Below are positions 25,246-33,543 of a DNA stretch of 64,000 bases, piece by piece. Made by a program: the position numbers and the translations under genes. This stretch comes from Bdellovibrionales bacterium (GTDB lineage: Bacteria; Bdellovibrionota; Bacteriovoracia; Bacteriovoracales; Bacteriovoracaceae): contig JABGUH010000022.1 of the NCBI GenBank assembly GCA_018646675.1, positions 1-64,000 of the forward strand, given 5' to 3'. The notes beneath the pieces are model-generated. The model saw only the letters and a list, made by a program, of their open reading frames with translations, was not told where the DNA came from and searched no databases. How positions within the stretch are numbered: position 1 is the stretch's first letter; each line of letters opens with the position of its first letter.

Positions 25246-25896
25246 TTAGTTTAAGCTCGAGGTGATCACCCCTTTTTTACTCTCCAGCATTTTGCGGTAA
25301 AGAGTCGGAAACTCCTCAACCACAGAGTGTTGCACACTATCCCTATTTAGCAGTTGTGATGACCATGACGATACTTTTGGAACTCCATCAAAGAGAGTGA
25401 GGTTTGTCCATTTATCTATCAGCGCCAGTCGCATAAAAATTGGTGCGAAGGCAGCATCTGCCATGGTGAACTGCTCCCGATAGAAGTAGGGGCCACTACT
25501 GATCACAGTATCTAGTTTTATCATATGCTCTTTGAAGGACGCTACCGCCTGTTCAAATCGTTGTTGATCGTTAGTAGTGCTGAGATGAAAGAGAGTTTGC
25601 AGGCAGTTTACCCCATACTCCACCCAACCACGCCCGATTGCTCTTTCTAGCGGATCGGCAGGGTGGAGAGTGTTATCAGCGATCTCATCCAAGTATTCAC
25701 AGATAACCGATGATTCAAATAGTACTTGGTGATTAACTTTTAGTAGAGGAACCTTGCCAGTGGGCGATATTTCTCTAAACCAGCTAGGTGGGTCAGCGAG
25801 ATTGATATAGTTGATATCATAGTCCAGTTGATGCTCTTTTAATACAATCACTGCCCGTTGCACAAAGGGGCAGAGTTTAAAACTAATCAACTCCAT
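25246..25896 (-). CDS. Glutathione S-transferase family protein
   Basis: The N-terminal thioredoxin-like domain has CPFVQRAVIVLKEH (about residues 8-21), GKVPLL, and ESSVICEYLDE near 61-71, which contacts glutathione. The helical C-terminal domain includes FTMADAAFAPIF near 143-154. The Cys at the active site and the FVQR sequence resemble omega- or zeta-type transferases. Substrates cannot be inferred. The gene converges with yjbQ over 17 bases. Confidence 0.9.
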   Translation of the reverse strand: MELISFKLCPFVQRAVIVLKEHQLDYDINYINLADPPSWFREISPTGKVPLLKVNHQVLFESSVICEYLDEIADNTLHPADPLERAIGRGWVEYGVNCLQTLFHLSTTNDQQRFEQAVASFKEHMIKLDTVISSGPYFYREQFTMADAAFAPIFMRLALIDKWTNLTLFDGVPKVSSWSSQLLNRDSVQHSVVEEFPTLYRKMLESKKGVITSSLN

Positions 25897-25927
25897 TCTA
25901 AGGCTCCCGATAATTTAATAGTTGTAT

Positions 25928-26350
25928 CTACAGGCTACACTTCCCAACAGCTTTAACCACCATCTGCTCACGGCCATCACCACGAACGTCAAGTCTGAAA
26001 TCATGTCCGGAGTTATCACCAGTTAGGCGAATTAGCAGTCCCAGTTCAATCCACTCCTTATCGTCATACCGATAGAGCCCATAGCGTCCATGACGCTCCT
26101 CTTGATAGACAAAGTCACGTAAAATCTCGCTCTCAAAAAAGATTGCCCCGTTTTCAACTATTTTAGCGTGATAACATCCTTGGGGATTCCATTGGGCATA
26201 TTGACTACTGGAGCATTCTTGGTGGGTCAGATCAATCGTTAGATTTATTTTATCGGCTTGACAGGTGGCGTTCTTAAAAAATGGGCCAGCACCTGCGATG
26301 AGACTAAAAGATGTAAAAATTAAAGTTATGGCCAACAGAGATTTTATCAT
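25928..26350 (-). CDS. Secreted hypothetical protein
   Basis: A signal peptide (MIKSLLAITLIFTSFSLIAGAG) is followed by a mature protein of about 118 residues. It has Cys residues in ATCQAD, QECSSS, QGCYHA and GKCSL that could pair. No family is recognised. AAGGAG lies before the ATG. Confidence 0.65.
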   Translation of the reverse strand: MIKSLLAITLIFTSFSLIAGAGPFFKNATCQADKINLTIDLTHQECSSSQYAQWNPQGCYHAKIVENGAIFFESEILRDFVYQEERHGRYGLYRYDDKEWIELGLLIRLTGDNSGHDFRLDVRGDGREQMVVKAVGKCSL

Positions 26351-26448
26351 TTCGTTGCTCCTTAATTGGTAGATGTAGAAAGTATAGTAGCTAAATTCTC
26401 CACCTTTATCTCTCAGATTGTAAAGAGCTTCGTAGTTATGTGTAGCAT

Positions 26449-26474
26449 AAAAAAAGGGCCTCAGATAGAGGCCC
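26449..26474 (-). terminator. Intrinsic terminator of the 26508-27176 gene
   Basis: GGGCCTC at 26456-26462 and GAGGCCC at 26468-26474 form a perfect 7-bp stem with a 5-base loop. Seven A residues at 26449-26455 become a T-run when read on the minus strand. This is the clearest Rho-independent terminator in the window. Confidence 0.9.
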
Positions 26475-26507
26475 CGAATAACTGCATAGATACTGTAAGT
26501 TTAAAAA

Positions 26508-27176
26508 CTACAACTTTGAGAAGCTAAATGCTGGCGGCATCAGCTCACAGCTGGTGCTATCCTGTCCATTGCAGGAGCCATCGGCAGTATCGCAAATTTG
26601 ATCTGTCCCATTAACTACAAATTTACCACTGCCGGTTCCACTGACAACTAGGGCATTACCAAGTAGAAAACCTTTGGTGGCATCATTGGTAGTGGTGGGG
26701 GGGGTAAAGGCATCTGCACCACCGCCGCTAGTGGCTGATGTGGTAGATAGGTACATCGCCACTCGATCTTCGCCCACAGTACAAGTGGTGGTAGTTCCAT
26801 CACTCATCTTCGATGATCCGGAACGGCAAACGTCAAGAGTTGCCTCAGTACTGCTATTACAGTGAGTGGAGTCACTTGTGGCATTAGGAAGAAACTTTAT
26901 AATATCGGCAAACTCGATAATTACGCAGTTATAGGTACCATCCGCTACCTGACCTGAACCAAAAGTTGGGTTTTGTAGAATGTCCATATATGTGGGAGCA
27001 TCCGTCTCAAAAATCGTCACTGGATTGGTACAAAATACGCTAGTAGATACGGCAAACTTATATATTTTTAGCTTTAAGTAGGTAGGATCAATATTAAGAT
27101 CTGCTGCTAGGATATTAGTCACAGCGATTAGGTTGATAACAATCAAAATTACTATATTGGGGATTAGTTTTCTCAT
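26508..27176 (-). CDS. Secreted Cys- and Thr-rich hypothetical protein
   Basis: A signal peptide (to about residue 24) precedes a mature part rich in Thr, Ser and Gly. It carries eight cysteines, including SVFCTNP, YNCVI, THCNSS, DVCRSG, TTCTVG, QICDTADGSCNG and TSCEL. Disulfide-bonded extracellular or periplasmic protein is likely. No family is recognised. It is preceded on the same strand by a small lipoprotein gene and ended by a strong terminator, so the two probably form one transcript. Confidence 0.7.
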   Translation of the reverse strand: MRKLIPNIVILIVINLIAVTNILAADLNIDPTYLKLKIYKFAVSTSVFCTNPVTIFETDAPTYMDILQNPTFGSGQVADGTYNCVIIEFADIIKFLPNATSDSTHCNSSTEATLDVCRSGSSKMSDGTTTTCTVGEDRVAMYLSTTSATSGGGADAFTPPTTTNDATKGFLLGNALVVSGTGSGKFVVNGTDQICDTADGSCNGQDSTSCELMPPAFSFSKL

Positions 27177-27196
27177 TACACTCTCCTCCTCTATCT

Positions 27197-27322
27197 TTAG
27201 CTATCAGCGCCGGTTAGAGTAAATGTACTGGCGGGAGTTGTACCGTCGTCATCACCGCAGGAGGTAACTCCAAAACTTACTAATATGATTAGGAAAAATA
27301 GTAGAACTAATTTTGTATTCAT
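27197..27322 (-). CDS. Small lipoprotein, 41 residues
   Basis: The reading frame begins with ATG at 27322 behind AAGGAG. It encodes MNTKLVLLFFLIILVSFGVT then SCGDDDGTTPASTF and ends at a TAA at 27197-27199. The lipobox VTSC is followed by Gly and three Asp, so the mature lipopeptide has only about 20 residues. It lies 20 bases before the Cys-rich secreted protein and is probably cotranscribed with it. The role is unknown. It could be a tethered peptide or a shortened relic of a larger lipoprotein. Confidence 0.6.
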   Translation of the reverse strand: MNTKLVLLFFLIILVSFGVTSCGDDDGTTPASTFTLTGADS

Positions 27323-27478
27323 CAATACTCCTTTTTTGTCGCCTGTTAAAGAAACCATCTATTTACTAAATCTTCTTCGTCTCCCTTGGAGGATACTTAA
27401 AGGTTGAATTACTTAATTTCAGCAGAGGCAAAAGCTCCCAAATCGTTTGACCTAGGGTGGCATTGCCAAGGTGCAACT

Positions 27479-27537
27479 TGCGTCCTAATATGTCTCTTCA
27501 AGTTACTTATGGACGCATGGCGTCTGAATTGTATACT
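27479..27537 (+). promoter_or_regulatory. Candidate promoter/operator of the fab operon
   Basis: TGCGTCC at 27479-27485 and GGACGCA at 27511-27517 are perfect inverted halves, with centres 32 bp apart. The right half overlaps the expected -35 of a promoter whose -10 is TATACT at 27532-27537. The fabG ATG is at 27558. A regulator binding the palindrome could control fatty-acid synthesis. The -35 match is weak. Confidence 0.4.
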
Positions 27538-27557
27538 GTTTAGATCGGTGGTTAGAG

Positions 27558-28298
27558 ATGGGATTTTTTTCAGAGCAGAATATTGTGATAACAGGTGGAA
27601 CCAGAGGGATTGGGGCCGCTATTTCCCGTGCTTTTTTAGAGCAGGGGGCAGCAGTGGTGGCCACCTATTGTCGCAACCAGGAAGCAGCTCAAGCCTTTAA
27701 ACAGTCGTGTGGAGCTGCTGGTGAGCGTCTCGTGCTTGAGCAGTTTGATGTCGCCGATAGTGCAGCAGTCGCAGCTTTTTTTACTCGCTATGAACAGCAG
27801 TTTGGGGTGCTCCATGTCCTGGTAAATAACTCCGGTATTAGGCGAGATGCTTTAGTCGCGATGATGGAGCAGGAGCAGTGGAGTAGCGTGTTACGAACTA
27901 ACCTGGATGGTACCTACTATATGTGTCGTGGGGCGATTCCTCTGATGCTGTCTGGTCGCTATGGGCGCGTAATCAATATTGGTTCAGTCGGTGGAAAGAT
28001 GGGCCTTCCTGGCCAGGCCAACTATGCTGCTTCTAAAGCGGGGCAGGTGGCATTGGCAAAATCACTGAGTCGGGAGGTGGCAAAAAAGAAGATTACCGTC
28101 AATACCGTTTTACCCGGCTTTATTCAGACTGAACTTTTAGCAGATCTACCTGCAGATCTGGTGGCCCAGTACAAAAAAGATATTCCGATGAAACGTTTTG
28201 GCCAAGTAGAAGAGGTGGCCTCTGCTGTTCTCTTTTTGGCCAGTCGAGAGGCATCTTATATTACTGGTTCTACCCTTGAGATATCTGGAGGACTTTAG
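27558..28298 (+). CDS. fabG: 3-oxoacyl-ACP reductase FabG
   Basis: FabG reduces 3-oxoacyl-ACP with NADPH in fatty-acid elongation. The short-chain dehydrogenase marks are present: nucleotide-binding TGGTRGIG near residue 12, NNSGIRRD near 90, catalytic Ser in INIGSVGG, and YAASKAG near 152. The C-terminal EISGGL follows the usual V-D-G-G-M pattern loosely. It opens a tight operon with fabZ and fabI, which supports the FabG assignment over other dehydrogenases. Confidence 0.92.
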   Translation: MGFFSEQNIVITGGTRGIGAAISRAFLEQGAAVVATYCRNQEAAQAFKQSCGAAGERLVLEQFDVADSAAVAAFFTRYEQQFGVLHVLVNNSGIRRDALVAMMEQEQWSSVLRTNLDGTYYMCRGAIPLMLSGRYGRVINIGSVGGKMGLPGQANYAASKAGQVALAKSLSREVAKKKITVNTVLPGFIQTELLADLPADLVAQYKKDIPMKRFGQVEEVASAVLFLASREASYITGSTLEISGGL

Positions 28299-28301
28299 AT
28301 T

Positions 28302-28739
28302 TTGTCCAACTCTACTATCGATCCCGCAATATTAGCAGGAATTCCCCAGCGACCTCCATTTCTCTTTTTAGAGCGTATCATAGAGCGATCTGCCCAGGAA
28401 CTTCACTGCCAAAACCTTCTGACTGGAGATGAAGATTTTTTTAAGGGCCACTTTCCCGGTAATCCGATTATGCCCGGAGTGTTATTACAGGAGTCAATTT
28501 TCCAGACTGGCGCGCTACTGATGAGTGACCAGGCTGAGGGAAAGGGAGTGGGTATTATCACCCGTGTAGATCGAGTTAAGTTTAAACGACTGGTTCGTCC
28601 AGGGGATCTACTGGATATTAAGGTAAAGCTAAATGATGTGATTGACAGTGCTTTTTATATGCAAGGAGAGATTAGAGTGGCAGGGGAGCTGGCCTGTTCC
28701 CTGAAGTTTACCGGCACTCTATTAAAGGAGTCGCGATGA
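28302..28739 (+). CDS. fabZ: 3-hydroxyacyl-ACP dehydratase FabZ
   Basis: FabZ dehydrates 3-hydroxyacyl-ACP, the step after FabG. The hot-dog fold shows RPPFLFLERI near residue 17 and the catalytic GHFPGNPIMPGVLLQES near 47-63, with the essential His and Glu. About 145 residues is usual. The start is TTG at 28302 with CTGGAGGA upstream, three bases after fabG. It overlaps fabI by four bases (ATGA), indicating coupled translation. Confidence 0.92.
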   Translation: MSNSTIDPAILAGIPQRPPFLFLERIIERSAQELHCQNLLTGDEDFFKGHFPGNPIMPGVLLQESIFQTGALLMSDQAEGKGVGIITRVDRVKFKRLVRPGDLLDIKVKLNDVIDSAFYMQGEIRVAGELACSLKFTGTLLKESR

Positions 28740-29539
28740 GCTTTTTAGATTTAGAGGGCAAATGTTTTTTGGTCACCGGAGTGGCCAATAAAAAAAGTGT
28801 CGCCTACTTTGTTGCCAAGTCCCTCTTACAGGAGGGGGCATCGATAATCTTAACGGTGCAAAATGAGGATAATCTGGCCAAGGCACGTCGCCTTTTTCGA
28901 GAGGAGACTCAAATCTATCTACTTGATGTGGAGCAGGATGACTCCTTTACGGATTTAAAGGAGCGTTTAAAGCAGGATGAAGTAACATTAGATGGAATGT
29001 TACACTCCATCGCCTTTGCAAATTTCTCGCTACCCCCCAAGCCCTTTCATGGAACTCCGGTGGAAGATTTTTTGCAGGCGACAAACATCTCTGATTTCTC
29101 TCTAGTTCGATTAGCAGACGCTTTAAAAGAGCTCTGGACTAAAGAGGCATCAATTGTCACTATCTCAATCTCCAATACCAAGGCGACTTCCTACGGATAT
29201 TTAGGTCCGGTAAAGGCGATGTTGGATAGCGTGGTATGCTATCTGGCCAAATCATTTTCTTCTTTCTCCCAGGTGAGATTTAATGCGGTCTGTGCCGGCC
29301 CTTTAAAGACTTCAGCCTCGGCGGGGATTCCCGGTTATGTAAACAACTATCTTTTTGCTGAGGCACTTACTATGCACAAAAGAGCGTTGACTACTCAAGA
29401 GGTGGCGAATACCGCCACCTTTTTGCTCTCCTCAGCTTCCAGCGGAATTAATGCTGCCAATGTGGTAGTGGATCTGGGAATGAGCAGTAACTACTTCGAT
29501 CAGGAGGTCGTGGAGCGTTTTAGCGCTACCAACGATTAA
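28736..29539 (+). CDS. fabI: Enoyl-ACP reductase FabI
   Basis: FabI completes each elongation cycle by NAD(P)H reduction of enoyl-ACP. The divergent SDR pattern of FabI is visible: GVANKKSVAYFVAKSLLQEG near residue 16, DGMLHSIAFA near 85, the Y-x6-K catalytic pair in YGYLGPVK near 157-164, and AGPLKTSASAGIPG near 190. Triclosan-sensitive FabI enzymes have this layout. With fabG and fabZ just upstream it forms a three-step elongation module; the condensing enzyme is elsewhere. Confidence 0.93.
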   Translation: MSFLDLEGKCFLVTGVANKKSVAYFVAKSLLQEGASIILTVQNEDNLAKARRLFREETQIYLLDVEQDDSFTDLKERLKQDEVTLDGMLHSIAFANFSLPPKPFHGTPVEDFLQATNISDFSLVRLADALKELWTKEASIVTISISNTKATSYGYLGPVKAMLDSVVCYLAKSFSSFSQVRFNAVCAGPLKTSASAGIPGYVNNYLFAEALTMHKRALTTQEVANTATFLLSSASSGINAANVVVDLGMSSNYFDQEVVERFSATND

Positions 29540-29541
29540 TT

Positions 29542-30195
29542 ATGATTGAGTATGTAATCCCTAATAACCCTGATGATCGCATACTGGATCGGATCTCAAC
29601 TGTTTTAGATGCAGGCAAGGTGGTGGTACTTCCGACAGATACTAATTGGGTCTTTGTTGCTTCAATTAAAAAGAGTCAGGGGGCAGAGCGACTCTACCGG
29701 ATTAAGGGATTGGATCGCCATAAACACCTTACGGTCCTATGTAACTCCATTTCTCAGGCCAGTCATTACGCTGTTATCTCCAATGCTCAATACCGTCTGA
29801 TTCGTCCTAAACTGCCCGGACCATTTACCTTTATATTTAATCCCACTTCTCATTTGCCCCGAGTTTTGAAAAGCTATAAACGGGATAAGGAGATTGGAAT
29901 TAGAGTGCCTCAATCGACTCTAATCTCTCGTTTGATCGAGGCGCATCAGTCGCCACTGGTCTCAACCTCTTTGACGCTAGATCTTCTACTACACAATTTG
30001 GCACCGGAATTTTGTAAGGAGTTGGGGGGAGTGGAGGAGATCTACTCCTATCTGATTGAGGAAGCCTTCTCTAATCAAGTTGAAGTTGTAGTCGACTCTG
30101 AGGGGACCGAGTTAAGTGGTAACAGTACGGTGGTAGATTTTTCTAATCAAGAAGAGGGCCCCCAGATCATTCGACAGGGGAGTGGAACTTTCTAG
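29542..30195 (+). CDS. Sua5/YciO/YrdC-family protein, YciO type
   Basis: The N-terminus has the nucleotide-binding pattern VVVLPTDTNWVFVAS (about residues 26-40), RLYRIKGLDRHKHLTVLC near 51-68, and LPGPFTFIF near 93-101. A later VVVDSEGTELSGNSTVVDFS matches the end of the domain. TsaC/Sua5 make threonylcarbamoyl-AMP for tRNA t6A; the YciO subgroup is of unclear function. The sequence is closer to YciO, so t6A synthesis should not be assumed. It follows fabI by two bases and is probably the last gene of the fab operon. Confidence 0.87.
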   Translation: MIEYVIPNNPDDRILDRISTVLDAGKVVVLPTDTNWVFVASIKKSQGAERLYRIKGLDRHKHLTVLCNSISQASHYAVISNAQYRLIRPKLPGPFTFIFNPTSHLPRVLKSYKRDKEIGIRVPQSTLISRLIEAHQSPLVSTSLTLDLLLHNLAPEFCKELGGVEEIYSYLIEEAFSNQVEVVVDSEGTELSGNSTVVDFSNQEEGPQIIRQGSGTF

Positions 30196-30212
30196 TATTA
30201 CTGACCTCTCTC

Positions 30213-31637
30213 TTAGTTGCTGGCCGGGTCGTAGTTAACTTGGTAGTTGCTATTATTCGAGTAGATCGCACTACCATGGAGCTTCAGAAAATATCCTGTT
30301 TTATTTAGTGCAGGGTAGTCCGGAGATGGATTAGTCGGACTGATTACCAATATATTTTGCGAGTTACTGTGTCCAATATACTCCCAGCCAAAAGTGGTTT
30401 GAGGGGGATCATACTTAGGAATAGTCACCCCGTTAACCTCAAGATTAATGGTCGTTACCAGTGGCTTGGTGGAGAGTGGAATATATCCATAGAAATCTGC
30501 CGGGGTCTGAGTGGTGATATTTAGACATTCCGGATAGGTAACTTTACCAGCGCCATATAGTTTGATCATCTGACCACTAAATGGTTCACCTGGAGTTGGA
30601 AGCACTCTAGTATTCTGATTGGTTAAATAACCTTCAACCGTAAATCCGTTGACGGCGTCATCTTTTTGTAGCACCTGACCGGTATTTTTCGTGACAATAA
30701 TCTGATCAAAATCGATCTCACCCAGATTAGTGGTGATCGGCCAGTGATCGTAGATGTGGTTTACCACCTGTGCCTGGATTGCATTATTGATCCCGTCAAA
30801 TAGGTGGGTGAAATCCATACCGCAGATATCCCAGCTATCAGGGGTTGCACGACCAAATTGATCAGTTGGTGGGTTGACTGTGTGGTTGGCATAGATCATC
30901 TGAGAGAAATTTTTATAGAGGTCATTTTGTTTATAGCCTGCGCCACAAGCAGAGTGGGCAACCATCGACATAAAACGGAACATCTGGCCATTCAGGGTTG
31001 TCTTTAAGTTATCATATAGTTGAAGTTTATAAGGAAGAAAATTTTGCGGTGGAGGAGTAAAGTTGCTGGCCCCAGGGAAGGAGCTATCATCACCATTAGA
31101 CATGACGACAACAATGGTATATCCGCCACTGCGAAAGATACCATTGGAGCGGTTAGAGTCGATTAGATGATATGCTCGATCAATGCCCTCTTCGTAGGAG
31201 CCGACAGCTCCAGGGAAGGTATCCAATAGATTGGCTGCCTGGTCTTTGGGGACAATCATACTGCTGGCATTGCCACTTAAGCCATTGGGAGAGTCTGTTA
31301 CTAGATAGGTAGGGGAGGTTGTCCCACTGACCTCCACTAAGGGGGCCAGCACCAGGTGGTAGTCAAATTGTGAAGAGATTAGGTTAATAACATTATTTAG
31401 TGCCGCTTTAGTGGTGGGATTAATAAATAGCTGACTGCTGGAGTTATCCCACAAAAAGAGAAAATCTACCGGCGGTTTGACCAGAGTATAGTTTGCGCAC
31501 CTACTTTGAGAGTTGTGCATAATTGGAGATGATGATCCTGTCTGTCCGCTTTTTTTAATTGCAAACTCATCTTTTTGACATGCAAAAAGCAGTAAAATCA
31601 TAGGGATAAATATCATCAATCTTGCGAGCATACTCAA
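30213..31637 (-). CDS. Lipoprotein with von Willebrand factor A-like domain
   Basis: The lipobox is LFAC (Cys about residue 20). Residues from about 56 show VDFLFLWDNSSSQLFI, where D-x-S-x-S is a metal-ion-dependent adhesion motif, followed by a predicted alpha/beta fold. VVMSNGDDSSF near 180 may give another metal ligand. The 230-residue C-terminal part has no recognised domain. VWA lipoproteins usually mediate surface adhesion or assembly. The gene converges with the fab operon over 17 bases. Confidence 0.75.
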   Translation of the reverse strand: MSMLARLMIFIPMILLLFACQKDEFAIKKSGQTGSSSPIMHNSQSRCANYTLVKPPVDFLFLWDNSSSQLFINPTTKAALNNVINLISSQFDYHLVLAPLVEVSGTTSPTYLVTDSPNGLSGNASSMIVPKDQAANLLDTFPGAVGSYEEGIDRAYHLIDSNRSNGIFRSGGYTIVVVMSNGDDSSFPGASNFTPPPQNFLPYKLQLYDNLKTTLNGQMFRFMSMVAHSACGAGYKQNDLYKNFSQMIYANHTVNPPTDQFGRATPDSWDICGMDFTHLFDGINNAIQAQVVNHIYDHWPITTNLGEIDFDQIIVTKNTGQVLQKDDAVNGFTVEGYLTNQNTRVLPTPGEPFSGQMIKLYGAGKVTYPECLNITTQTPADFYGYIPLSTKPLVTTINLEVNGVTIPKYDPPQTTFGWEYIGHSNSQNILVISPTNPSPDYPALNKTGYFLKLHGSAIYSNNSNYQVNYDPASN

Positions 31638-31824
31638 CTACCCTGTTAGAGAAATCTCTTCAATCGCTTATCGCCCCTTTTGCTAAAAATCTTAATGAAT
31701 TATTGACCTTTAGTCTGGTATCAGGGGAGTTCTAATGTAATATTAACTTTATATTTTGATCAGATTTACCGAAAACAGAAGATATGGATGGTAAATACAC
31801 TATAAAATTTGTCCGGTACTTTTT

Positions 31825-32478
31825 ATGATTATCACTTTTAGTCGGACAGTTGTTCTTTTCTTTATTGTGAGCTTGTCGCTACCTTTGATGGCGATTAACA
31901 CGGATACTTACTACGATAAGGAGAAGCAGAGTTTTATTACAGAGGCTAACTTTAAGGTTGATCTCTCCCATCATGCTCTGACAAGAATTGTTGCTGATTT
32001 TGCTAATTATAATCGGTGGGCGCTAGATAGAATTAATGGTGAGTCAAATGAGAAGAGTAATGTGCTGACTCATGTAAATTCTGTTAAGTATCTTCCTGAT
32101 GAGCAGTGGGGAAGTTTTCTGCTAAATTTTGATCTACAGTTGATCTGGCCGCTAGGACATAGGGGAGCGACGATTAACTATCAGATAACCAATGTTAAGT
32201 ATAGTGAGGATGGTAAACTGCTGGAAAAGTTAACTATTGCCCTAACAGAAAAAAACTTTACCACTCGTGAATTTATTCTGGACTTAGAGTTTTCCCCGAT
32301 TGATAGTCGGTCAGGAGTTGAGATTAACTTTACCTGTCGAACTCGTCTGGCCGCCTGGTTAGATATCTTTTTCTCTTTGAAGCGCTATCGGCATGATATA
32401 GAGTGGCGGCTAGTGCGTGTTGCTGAGAATTTGCAACGTGTGGCCGATAATCGGCGGCGTTTAGCGACGGAGCAGTAG
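31825..32478 (+). CDS. Secreted SRPBCC/START-like protein
   Basis: A signal peptide (to about residue 23) leads to a 190-residue domain with alternating strands and a C-terminal helix (YRHDIEWRLVRVAENLQRVADNRRR). The pattern FKVDLSHHALTRIVADFANYNRWALDRI is like the start of polyketide-cyclase/SRPBCC proteins that bind lipids or hydrophobic ligands. I cannot name a family with certainty. The next gene begins two bases after the stop, so the two are cotranscribed. Confidence 0.6.
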   Translation: MIITFSRTVVLFFIVSLSLPLMAINTDTYYDKEKQSFITEANFKVDLSHHALTRIVADFANYNRWALDRINGESNEKSNVLTHVNSVKYLPDEQWGSFLLNFDLQLIWPLGHRGATINYQITNVKYSEDGKLLEKLTIALTEKNFTTREFILDLEFSPIDSRSGVEINFTCRTRLAAWLDIFFSLKRYRHDIEWRLVRVAENLQRVADNRRRLATEQ

Positions 32479-32480
32479 GA

Positions 32481-32888
32481 GTGTGGCATACAGTGAAGCA
32501 TAATAGCACATTATTTATCCTTTATATTTTCCTCTTAGTGCTAACCTCTTGTAATGGTGGCCCCGAACTGAAAATAGTAACACCATTAGAAGCATATGGG
32601 ATGGTTCGCAATGACTTTGGGGTTCTCGTTGATCTACGCTTGGATAGTAAATTGATTGCTCAAGGTGCCCTTTTGCTGCCGGCATCTAAAATTGTTGCCC
32701 AGGATAGTAGCGTGGTGAAGATCATCAATAAGATCTCCAAACAGAAAACTGTACTGCTCTATGGTGATAAATTATCAATAGATACACCGGTAGTCGTTAA
32801 ATTGCATGATCTGGGATTTCAGTTGGCGTATTTGGGTACATTTACAGATTGGGAAAAAGCTAAGTTACCGACCGCCCTTCGTCGTTAG
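32481..32888 (+). CDS. Rhodanese-like lipoprotein lacking the catalytic Cys
   Basis: A lipobox LTSC (Cys about residue 24) is followed by one rhodanese-type domain. VTPLEAYGMVRNDFGVLVDLR is the usual start, AQGALLLPAS gives the GHIPGA-type position, and the C-terminal GFQLAYLGTFTDWE is the usual G-x-V-x-L-x-GG end. At the active-site loop the sequence is VLLYGDKLSID, with no cysteine, so sulfur transfer is not expected. A ligand-binding or scaffolding role is possible. The start is GTG at 32481. Its 3' end overlaps the convergent DUF1573 gene by 24 bases. Confidence 0.7.
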   Translation: MWHTVKHNSTLFILYIFLLVLTSCNGGPELKIVTPLEAYGMVRNDFGVLVDLRLDSKLIAQGALLLPASKIVAQDSSVVKIINKISKQKTVLLYGDKLSIDTPVVVKLHDLGFQLAYLGTFTDWEKAKLPTALRR

Positions 32889-33539
32889 CAGATAGTTGGT
32901 TAAAGAGTCAATCTGCTCTTGAGTCAAAATTCCCTTCTTTGATTTAGCAAACGCTGCCATTGAGCTATCTTTAACTCCACTGCTAATGATGGTCTTAATC
33001 TTATTCGCAGTGAGTTTTTTAAGTTTTATTCCTTTTTGATGACACATTAAACATACATTTTGGTAGAGGGGCTTCCCATTTAGTTTAGAGATATTATTTG
33101 GAGCGTGGCAGTTTTTACATCTACCTTTAAACATTACTTGAGGATTAGTCATTTTTCCTGCGTTGTGAGTAACTTCGCCAGTGAGGACAATTATGATCGG
33201 GTCGGGAAGTAGATTGTTCTCCATCTCTATAACTTTAAGAAAATTACCTTTTTTTGCACTGGTATCCATTGAGATTGTAAGTGTGGAACTCCCATGAGGC
33301 ATTATCTCTCTTTGCGGCATCTCTAAGAGAGTACAGCCACAAGAGCTATGTAGGCTTAGGATCGTTAGCTTTTGATTTAGCAGACTATTAAGCTTTACAG
33401 AGCGTTCAACTAATTCACCTTCAGGCAGTTTCCCAAAATTAAATCTATGCTGTGTGAATACTTTTTTTAAGTCAGCGGCCCAAGTAGTCTGCAATAAAAA
33501 AAGTATGAAAAGAATGGGAAGTTGTAAGCGATTAATCAT
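32865..33539 (-). CDS. DUF1573 domain fused to a cytochrome c-like domain
   Basis: The signal peptide is followed by a DUF1573 domain of about 100 residues (FNFGKLPEGELVERSVKLNS, then SSCGCTLLEMP near 67, with an SCGCT motif typical of that family). The C-terminal part has two haem-binding motifs, CKNCH near residue 142 and CLMCH near 163, and ends with a helix like a class I cytochrome c. CxxCH implies covalent haem and periplasmic location. The fusion is unusual. It could link electron transfer to a copper- or thiol-related process. Confidence 0.85.
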   Translation of the reverse strand: MINRLQLPILFILFLLQTTWAADLKKVFTQHRFNFGKLPEGELVERSVKLNSLLNQKLTILSLHSSCGCTLLEMPQREIMPHGSSTLTISMDTSAKKGNFLKVIEMENNLLPDPIIIVLTGEVTHNAGKMTNPQVMFKGRCKNCHAPNNISKLNGKPLYQNVCLMCHQKGIKLKKLTANKIKTIISSGVKDSSMAAFAKSKKGILTQEQIDSLTNYLLTTKGGR

Positions 33540-33543
33540 TTAG

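Noticed and set aside
27404-27700. 98-residue frame before and inside fabG
   Set aside because: It overlaps fabG in another frame and lacks a plausible family or ribosome binding site.
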